A DNA stretch of 10,306 nucleotides from an uncultured Kangiella sp. (GTDB taxonomy: Bacteria > Pseudomonadota > Gammaproteobacteria > Enterobacterales > DSM-103792), in assembly GCA_946481205.1 (NCBI GenBank), contig CAMLNB010000125.1:1-10306 (forward strand), given 5' to 3'. Shown in pieces: positions 6,932 through 10,306 of the stretch (its first letter is position 1; the number at the start of each line of letters is the position of its first letter). Both the position numbers and the translations under genes were made by a program. A model generated the notes under the pieces. It saw nothing but the letters and a program-made list of their open reading frames with translations, made no database searches and was not told the origin of the DNA.

Positions 6932-7627
6932 ATGGCCAATGTGCTGGTGATTGGTGGCAGTCGCGGGATGGGCCGCGCCATCACCGAACAATTGTTGCAA
7001 CAGCACCATGCGGTCTGGCTCGCTTGCCGCGAACCGGAGTCCGCAGCAGATCTGCACGCTGCAGTGCGCTTTCGTTGGGATGCCTGCAACGAGGCGTTTC
7101 CGGTTGCACTGTTACCGGAACGATTGCATGGCTTGGTGTACTGCCCCGGCACGATCAATTTGAAACCGTTTGGCCGTTTGTCGGCGCAGGATTTTTATCA
7201 AGACTGGCAGGTCAATTGCCTCGGTGCGGTCACCGCGATCCAGGCCAGCTTGCCCGCATTGAAAGCGGCCGAACGCGCTTCCGTCGTCCTGTTCAGCTCG
7301 GTGGCGGCGCAAACTGGCTTGAACTTTCATGCCTCGATTGCCGCCGCCAAAGGCGCGGTCGAAGGTTTGACCCGGGCTTTGGCAGCCGAGCTGGCGCCGG
7401 CGATTTGTGTCAATGCAATCGCGCCGGCGCTGATCGACACCCGGTTAGCGGCGCCGCTGCTGAATTCCGACAGCAAGCGCAACGCCATTGCCGAACGCAA
7501 TCCGCTGAAACAGATCGGCAGCGCGACAACCGTCGCGGAATTGGCCTGCTGGCTGTTGACCACCTCGCAGCCTTTTGTGACGGGTCAAGTGCTGGCGGTC
7601 GATGGCGGTTTGTCGCGCTTGCGCTGA
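6932..7627 (+). CDS. Short-chain dehydrogenase/reductase family protein lacking the catalytic tyrosine
   Basis: A 231-residue Rossmann-fold SDR. The nucleotide loop is VIGGSRGMGRAI (6-17, GxxxGxG). LVYCPGTI (68-75) stands at the usual NNAG position, the structural Asn is N95 in VNCLG, and VVLFSSVAAQTG (118-129) carries the catalytic Ser region. In the expected YxxxK motif the sequence is SIAAAKGAVEGL: Lys140 is present but Ile136 replaces Tyr. VNAIAPALIDT (160-170) and the C-terminal TGQVLAVDGG (217-226) are typical of classical SDRs. I recall similar IAAAKGAVEGL proteins, so this is probably a natural subfamily rather than a damaged gene. Substrate unknown; it may be a weak enzyme, a binding protein, or use another acid. 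The start at 6932 is chosen because GGAG (6921-6924) lies 7 bases upstream; a TTG at 6917 is in frame but would contain that site. It ends just before a strong terminator. Confidence 0.87.
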   Translation: MANVLVIGGSRGMGRAITEQLLQQHHAVWLACREPESAADLHAAVRFRWDACNEAFPVALLPERLHGLVYCPGTINLKPFGRLSAQDFYQDWQVNCLGAVTAIQASLPALKAAERASVVLFSSVAAQTGLNFHASIAAAKGAVEGLTRALAAELAPAICVNAIAPALIDTRLAAPLLNSDSKRNAIAERNPLKQIGSATTVAELACWLLTTSQPFVTGQVLAVDGGLSRLR

Positions 7628-7680
7628 ATGCGTGTCCGTGACGGTGGCGCTGAAAACTGCGATCGGAGAACGCGAACAGC

Positions 7681-7711
7681 AATAAAAAAAGCGGCCGCTC
7701 GGCCGCTTTTT
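7681..7711. terminator. Bidirectional rho-independent terminator between the SDR and fliL-like genes
   Basis: Perfect 10-bp stem AAAAGCGGCC (7687-7696) / GGCCGCTTTT (7701-7710) with loop GCTC. T-runs follow on both strands (TTTTT on plus; seven T and then ATT on minus). It separates convergent genes whose stops are at 7627 and 7725. Confidence 0.93.
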
Positions 7712-7724
7712 CGTTGATGAGTGC

Positions 7725-8138
7725 TTACTGCCAGACGTACTTGGTGAACAGCACGTCTTCAATGACGTCTTTGCGCTTGGTTTCTTCGTCGAGCCGTTTC
7801 TGCAACTCGGCCAGTGTTTGCTGGCGTAAGGTTTCACGCAGCGCCAGATCCTTCACCGAGCCTTCAGTTTGGCCGCGCATCAGCCAAACCACCGCGTCCT
7901 GCATCAGTGGCAAATGCTGTTTGACCAACTCGACGCCCGCCGCGCCTTTGATTTTCAGCTGAATGCCAACCGACAGGAAACCGACCTTGCCATTGTCGCG
8001 CTGGAAATTGGTGACAAAATTCGGGAACAGCTCGAAGTACTTGGTGCCTTCCGGATCCGGGTCACTGCCGCCGCCACCGGCCTGCACGCTTGCCGCACCG
8101 AGCAGCAACAGCGTTATCGTGAAAACACGCCACCACAT
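7725..8138 (-). CDS. FliL-like protein with a signal peptide (not in a flagellar locus)
   Basis: A 137-residue protein of the FliL family. It starts with a short hydrophobic segment VFTITLLLLGAASVQA (5-20), then GGGGSDPDPEG. The FliL part follows: YFELFPNFVTNF (34-45), FLSVGIQLKI (54-63), HLPLMQDAVVWLMRGQ (75-90), and a Gln/Glu-rich helix ending in VIEDVLFTKYVWQ (125-137). Classical FliL is an inner-membrane protein of the flagellar basal body that supports the stator. This one has no basic cytoplasmic tail, and the Ala-x-Ala-like site near residue 20 suggests it is exported and perhaps cleaved. No flagellar genes are nearby. I recall FliL-like proteins beside rubredoxin and ubiC-ubiA in Pseudomonas relatives, so the position seems conserved; its role is unknown. 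The start at 8138 is supported by AAGGAGAGGA just upstream. The rubredoxin gene lies 71 bases upstream on the same strand. Confidence 0.85.
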   Translation of the reverse strand: MWWRVFTITLLLLGAASVQAGGGGSDPDPEGTKYFELFPNFVTNFQRDNGKVGFLSVGIQLKIKGAAGVELVKQHLPLMQDAVVWLMRGQTEGSVKDLALRETLRQQTLAELQKRLDEETKRKDVIEDVLFTKYVWQ

Positions 8139-8209
8139 GAGGTCCTCTCCTTAGCGTCCGTTGTCCCCGGACCCACAAGTATAGTCAGGCAACGCGGATC
8201 CGCAGGTGT

Positions 8210-8377
8210 TCAGTCGATCTCGGCCATTTCAAAATCGGCTTTGCCAACACCGCAATCCGGGCATAGCCAATCGGACGGGACATCGGCCCAGGGCGTGCCA
8301 GCGGCAATGCCGTCTTCCGGCCAACCCAAGGCCTCGTCATAGACCAGACCACACACCAAACATTGCCACTTCTTCAT
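8210..8377 (-). CDS. Rubredoxin (55 residues)
   Basis: A short gene encoding a complete rubredoxin. The two iron-binding knuckles are CLVCG (Cys6, Cys9) and CPDCG (Cys39, Cys42). Between them lie [20 protein letters not shown] and [12 protein letters not shown], the normal spacing. KADFEM near the end is also typical. The four Cys bind one Fe(II/III) in a small cytoplasmic electron carrier, for example for alkane hydroxylase or oxidative-stress enzymes; no partner enzyme is visible here. ATG at 8377 is preceded by AGGT about 9 bases upstream. It is divergent from ubiC, the same arrangement as I recall around rubA and ubiC-ubiA in Pseudomonas. It probably shares a transcript with the fliL-like gene 71 bases downstream, as no terminator is seen between them. 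Confidence 0.95.
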   Translation of the reverse strand: MKKWQCLVCGLVYDEALGWPEDGIAAGTPWADVPSDWLCPDCGVGKADFEMAEID

Positions 8378-8406
8378 GATCACTACCTGTACGCCAATTC
8401 AGGAAA

Positions 8407-8438
8407 CGCCCGCGCCAGACCAGCGGTCAGCGCGGGCG
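8407..8438. repeat. Strong GC-rich hairpin in the rubredoxin leader
   Basis: Arms CGCCCGCGC (8407-8415) and GCGCGGGCG (8430-8438) pair perfectly. Inside, GACC (8418-8421) pairs with GGTC (8425-8428) around the loop AGC. If the promoter at 8443-8471 is right, this lies at the very 5' end of the rubredoxin transcript and leaves the ribosome binding site free. Confidence 0.65.
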
Positions 8439-8439
8439 C

Positions 8440-8453
8440 GCCGTTATAACGGC
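8440..8453. repeat. Perfect 14-bp palindrome over the candidate rubredoxin -10
   Basis: GCCGTTATAACGGC reads the same on both strands. It contains TTATAA at its centre, so it could be an operator, a symmetric -10 element, or chance. Confidence 0.6.
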
Positions 8454-8471
8454 TAGGGCAGCCGAGGGCAA
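8443..8471 (-). promoter_or_regulatory. Candidate promoter of the rubredoxin / fliL-like transcript
   Basis: Minus strand: -35 TTGCCC (8471-8466), exactly 17 bases, -10 TATAAC (8448-8443). Transcription would start near 8436, about 59 bases before the rubredoxin ATG. Confidence 0.5.
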
Positions 8472-8485
8472 GTCGCGTGCGTCAA

Positions 8486-8645
8486 ATCCTAGAAACCAGC
8501 GCAGCCCGCAGCGCATAGCGCGCTCCGGACTTGGTGGCGCTGTGTTGAAAGCTCTCGCGAGGTGGCCAACCTCGCTGCGGCTTTCGCCTTGCCCCACCTG
8601 CGCCGGTACGCACTCTGCGCTGCGCCAAGCGCCGGTTTCTAGGAT
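8486..8645. repeat. Approximately 160-bp element with 17-bp terminal inverted repeats and an internal hairpin (MITE-like or dispersed intergenic repeat)
   Basis: The ends ATCCTAGAAACCAGCGC (8486-8502) and GCGCCGGTTTCTAGGAT (8629-8645) are inverted repeats with 16 of 17 positions matching. At the centre GAAAGC (8547-8552) pairs with GCTTTC (8580-8585), and GCGAGGT (8557-8563) pairs with ACCTCGC (8569-8575) around the loop GGCCA. The flanks between also contain imperfectly complementary GCGC-rich pieces. It encodes no protein I recognise. The pattern fits a short non-autonomous mobile element or a dispersed palindromic repeat. No clear target-site duplication is seen, and copy number cannot be judged from one window. 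Confidence 0.55.
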
Positions 8646-8649
8646 AATG
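8641..8649 (+). promoter_or_regulatory. Candidate -10 region of ubiC at the edge of the inverted-repeat element
   Basis: AGGATAATG (8641-8649) contains GATAAT (8644-8649 without the last base: 8643-8648), a good -10 hexamer, about 43 bases before the ubiC ATG. No strong -35 is seen 16-18 bases upstream. Its first bases belong to the right terminal repeat. Confidence 0.3.
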
Positions 8650-8690
8650 CCCGCCACTTTGTACCCCGATCCCAAGCTTTTGGATTGCTC

Positions 8691-9215
8691 ATGCACGTAT
8701 CCTGGCGCGATGAGGCGCCGCTGTGGACCCCGCCGCTGCAGCAGCTGATGACCGAGCGCGGCTCGTTTACCGAGGCGCTGACCCAGCGGCTCGGGCCGAT
8801 CACCGTCCGGCCGCTGCTGCAGCACTGGCAAGTCATTCGTGGTGAAGAAGCGCAAGCCTTGGCATTGGCGTCGCCGCAACCCTGTTATGTCCGCGAGGTG
8901 CAGCTGTGCCGCGAGAACACGGCGGTGATTTTTGCCCGCACGGTCATCCCGGCGCGTAGCTTGCTCGGCGCCAACCGCGAGCTGACCCAGCTGGGTGGCC
9001 GCGCGCTCGGTGCGCTGTTGTTTGCAGGTGATGGTGTTCGGCTCAGTCTGCAATACCGCAGTCTTGATGGCCGCGAATTGCTGTCACGGCGCTTGCTGCA
9101 GTTGCAGCTGCCATGGCAGCGTGGCTTGCCGGCGCGGCGCTCGCTGTTTCATTTGCGCGGCGTGCCTTTGTTGGTGCAAGAGGTCGCGCTGCCGGCCTTG
9201 TCCCAGTGGTTGTGA
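8691..9215 (+). CDS. ubiC: Chorismate lyase (chorismate--pyruvate lyase)
   Basis: A 174-residue cytoplasmic enzyme, near the usual UbiC length (about 165). It splits chorismate into 4-hydroxybenzoate and pyruvate, the first committed step of ubiquinone synthesis. Family features are LTQRLGPITVRPLLQ (30-44), CYVREVQLC (65-73) with the active-site Arg68, FARTVIPARSLL (81-92), LGGRALGALLF (101-111), ARRSLFHLRG (148-157), and PLLVQEVALPAL (159-170), where Glu164 corresponds to the conserved catalytic Glu. ATG at 8691 is chosen; GGA lies 7 bases upstream and the ribosome binding site is weak. An in-frame TTG at 8685 would add two residues. ubiA follows after 28 bases, giving the usual ubiC-ubiA pair in which UbiA uses the 4-hydroxybenzoate made here. 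Confidence 0.94.
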   Translation: MHVSWRDEAPLWTPPLQQLMTERGSFTEALTQRLGPITVRPLLQHWQVIRGEEAQALALASPQPCYVREVQLCRENTAVIFARTVIPARSLLGANRELTQLGGRALGALLFAGDGVRLSLQYRSLDGRELLSRRLLQLQLPWQRGLPARRSLFHLRGVPLLVQEVALPALSQWL

Positions 9216-9230
9216 ACGCCGTTTCGGCGT
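9216..9230 (+). repeat. Intercistronic hairpin between ubiC and ubiA
   Basis: ACGCCG (9216-9221) pairs with CGGCGT (9225-9230) around TTT, starting right after the ubiC stop and ending just before the ubiA ribosome binding site GGAG (9232-9235). No T-run follows, so it is not a terminator. It might influence ubiA translation or mRNA stability. Confidence 0.5.
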
Positions 9231-9243
9231 GGAGAAGAACCGC

Positions 9244-10155
9244 ATGTCGAGCCCAGAATCCGCGCAACCGTCGGCCACCAAACTCTCGCTGGCGCAATTT
9301 CTGCGGCCCTATATCGAGTTGATGCGCTGGCACAAACCGGTCGGCATTTTTCTGTTGCTGTGGCCAACGCTGTGGGCGCTATGGCTGGCTGCTGAAGGCG
9401 TGCCGCCGCTCAGCACCCTGATCGTGTTTACGCTCGGCACCGCGCTGATGCGCGCCTGCGGCTGCGTAATCAATGATTTTGCCGATCGCAAATTCGATGG
9501 CGCGGTGGAACGGACCAAAGGCCGGCCATTGGCTACCGGCGCACTGACCGCGAAAGATGCGCTGCAAGTGTTTCTGTTGCTGGCATTGTTGTCATTCGCG
9601 CTGGTGCTGACGCAAAACCGGTTCACGATTGCGCTGTCGTTTGTCGCAATCGCCATTGCCAGTGCCTATCCGTTCATGAAACGGCACACTTACTTCCCGC
9701 AAGTTGTGCTCGGCGCGGCCTTTGCCTGGGCAATTCCGATGGCATTCGCTGCGGTCAAGAATGAACTGACGGCGATCACCTGGCTGCTGTACATGAGCAC
9801 CCTGCTGTGGGTGCTGGCCTACGACACGCTGTACGGCATGGTGGATCGCGACGATGACCGCAAGATTGGCATCAAATCGACCGCCATTCTGTTTGGCGAC
9901 GCCGATATTCTGATGATCAGCCTGATCCACGCGTTTGCCTTGCTCGGTTTGCTGCTGCTGGGTATGCGCGCGGAACTGGGCGGTGCCTATTTCGCTGGCT
10001 GGACACTGGCGTTGCTGGTGGTGGTGGTGCAGATGGTGATTGCTCGTAGCCGCAAGCCGGCTGATTGCTTCCGCGCCTTTCAACTGAACAATCTCTATGG
10101 CGCTGCGCTAACGGTCGGCCTGGTGCTCGATTACGCGCTGCGCAAACTGGCCTGA
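9244..10155 (+). CDS. ubiA: 4-hydroxybenzoate polyprenyltransferase
   Basis: A 303-residue integral inner-membrane prenyltransferase that attaches the polyprenyl tail to 4-hydroxybenzoate in ubiquinone synthesis. The first Asp-rich motif is NDFADRKFDGAVERTKGRP (77-95) and the second is YDTLYGMVDRDDDRKIG (193-209); both bind the Mg-pyrophosphate of the prenyl donor. MRWHKPVGIFLLLWPTLWAL (27-46) is a family-typical N-terminal segment. About eight or nine hydrophobic helices are visible (for example 33-50, 57-72, 108-122, 127-142, 152-170, 178-192, 224-242, 248-267, 285-300). Length matches E. coli UbiA (about 290). The start at 9244 has GGAG nine bases upstream; the frame is open to 8995, but that overlaps ubiC in another frame. 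It lies 28 bases after ubiC and is followed directly by a terminator, so it is the last gene of the operon. Confidence 0.96.
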   Translation: MSSPESAQPSATKLSLAQFLRPYIELMRWHKPVGIFLLLWPTLWALWLAAEGVPPLSTLIVFTLGTALMRACGCVINDFADRKFDGAVERTKGRPLATGALTAKDALQVFLLLALLSFALVLTQNRFTIALSFVAIAIASAYPFMKRHTYFPQVVLGAAFAWAIPMAFAAVKNELTAITWLLYMSTLLWVLAYDTLYGMVDRDDDRKIGIKSTAILFGDADILMISLIHAFALLGLLLLGMRAELGGAYFAGWTLALLVVVVQMVIARSRKPADCFRAFQLNNLYGAALTVGLVLDYALRKLA

Positions 10156-10157
10156 GG

Positions 10158-10200
10158 CGTTTACCGCGCAAGCCGGCGGCTCGCGCGGTAAACGATTTTT
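10158..10200 (+). terminator. Rho-independent terminator of ubiC-ubiA
   Basis: Perfect 12-bp stem CGTTTACCGCGC (10158-10169) / GCGCGGTAAACG (10183-10194) with a 13-base loop, followed by ATTTTT (10195-10200). It begins 3 bases after the ubiA stop. The other strand has no T-run, so it acts only for plus-strand transcription. Confidence 0.93.
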
Positions 10201-10251
10201 GGCCGGTTGGTGTTCGCGAGTTCCTTTCTTCCGATCGCAGTTGTCCCGGTT

Positions 10252-10306
10252 TCAGTTTTCCAGGGTGAACTGCAGCGTCACCGTTTGCACGACCGGGCCC
10301 TGTTCG
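10252..10306 (-). CDS. Possible 3' end of an unidentified gene cut by the window edge
   Basis: On the minus strand a frame entering from the right edge gives EQGPVVQTVTLQFTLEN and a stop at 10254-10252. The alternating hydrophobic pattern looks like a beta-strand and the position, convergent with ubiA behind its terminator, is natural. Seventeen open codons are too few to be sure, and the product cannot be recognised. Confidence 0.35.
   Translation of the reverse strand, partial: EQGPVVQTVTLQFTLEN

Noticed and set aside
8486..8645. Integron attC site
   Set aside because: No GTTRRRY / RYYYAAC core sites are found at the ends, and no integrase or cassette genes are near.
8427..9053. Minus-strand open frame of 208 codons across the ubiC upstream repeat and ubiC
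   Set aside because: Its sequence is antisense to ubiC and to the repeat element, with no protein family features.
8995..9243. N-terminal extension of UbiA by 83 residues
   Set aside because: It overlaps ubiC in another frame, is Cys/Arg rich, and the family starts near the ATG at 9244.

Overview
The window looks like chromosomal DNA of a moderately GC-rich gammaproteobacterium. This rests on the divergent rubredoxin and ubiC-ubiA genes, the divergent ygiF-like and ygiM-like genes (neighbours in Escherichia coli as well), elaA and glpE homologues, and a TonB-dependent receptor of the large TonB-Xanth-Caul type. I cannot name the genus safely. Except for one repeat-like stretch the region is housekeeping DNA; I see no transposase, phage gene, tRNA, rRNA, CRISPR array or defence system.

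Left block (1-3350, minus strand): a 913-residue TonB-dependent receptor (492-3233), followed in the direction of transcription by two tandem terminators and the start of a second gene (1-322, cut by the window edge). That fragment reads as a signal peptide plus the N-terminal domain of a chitobiase / family 20 beta-N-acetylhexosaminidase. The receptor promoter carries a perfect palindrome whose 18-bp core, AATGACAGCGTTGTCATT, matches the consensus I recall for NagR, the LacI-family N-acetylglucosamine repressor of Shewanella and Xanthomonas. Together these suggest a chitin / chitooligosaccharide uptake and degradation locus. This is the most informative point of the window.

A gap (3381-3659) follows, holding a perfect 22-bp palindrome and a half-match to the same operator. 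Next is a CYTH-CHAD protein (3660-5177, minus; ygiF-like inorganic triphosphatase), divergent from a plus-strand run: an SH3 / coiled-coil / membrane-anchored protein (ygiM-like), an ElaA-type acetyltransferase, a GlpE-type rhodanese, and a short-chain dehydrogenase whose catalytic tyrosine position is Ile. A strong bidirectional terminator (7687-7710) closes this run.

Right block: a secreted FliL-like protein and a 55-residue rubredoxin (both minus strand), then a 310-bp intergenic region rich in inverted repeats, including an approximately 160-bp element with 17-bp terminal inverted repeats. The ubiquinone genes ubiC (chorismate lyase) and ubiA (4-hydroxybenzoate polyprenyltransferase) follow on the plus strand and end in a strong terminator. 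The last 55 bases may hold the 3' end of a minus-strand gene.

I found no clearly new biological system. The points most worth a second look are the NagR-like operator with its chitin-linked genes, the repeat element that may supply the ubiC promoter, and the tyrosine-less dehydrogenase.
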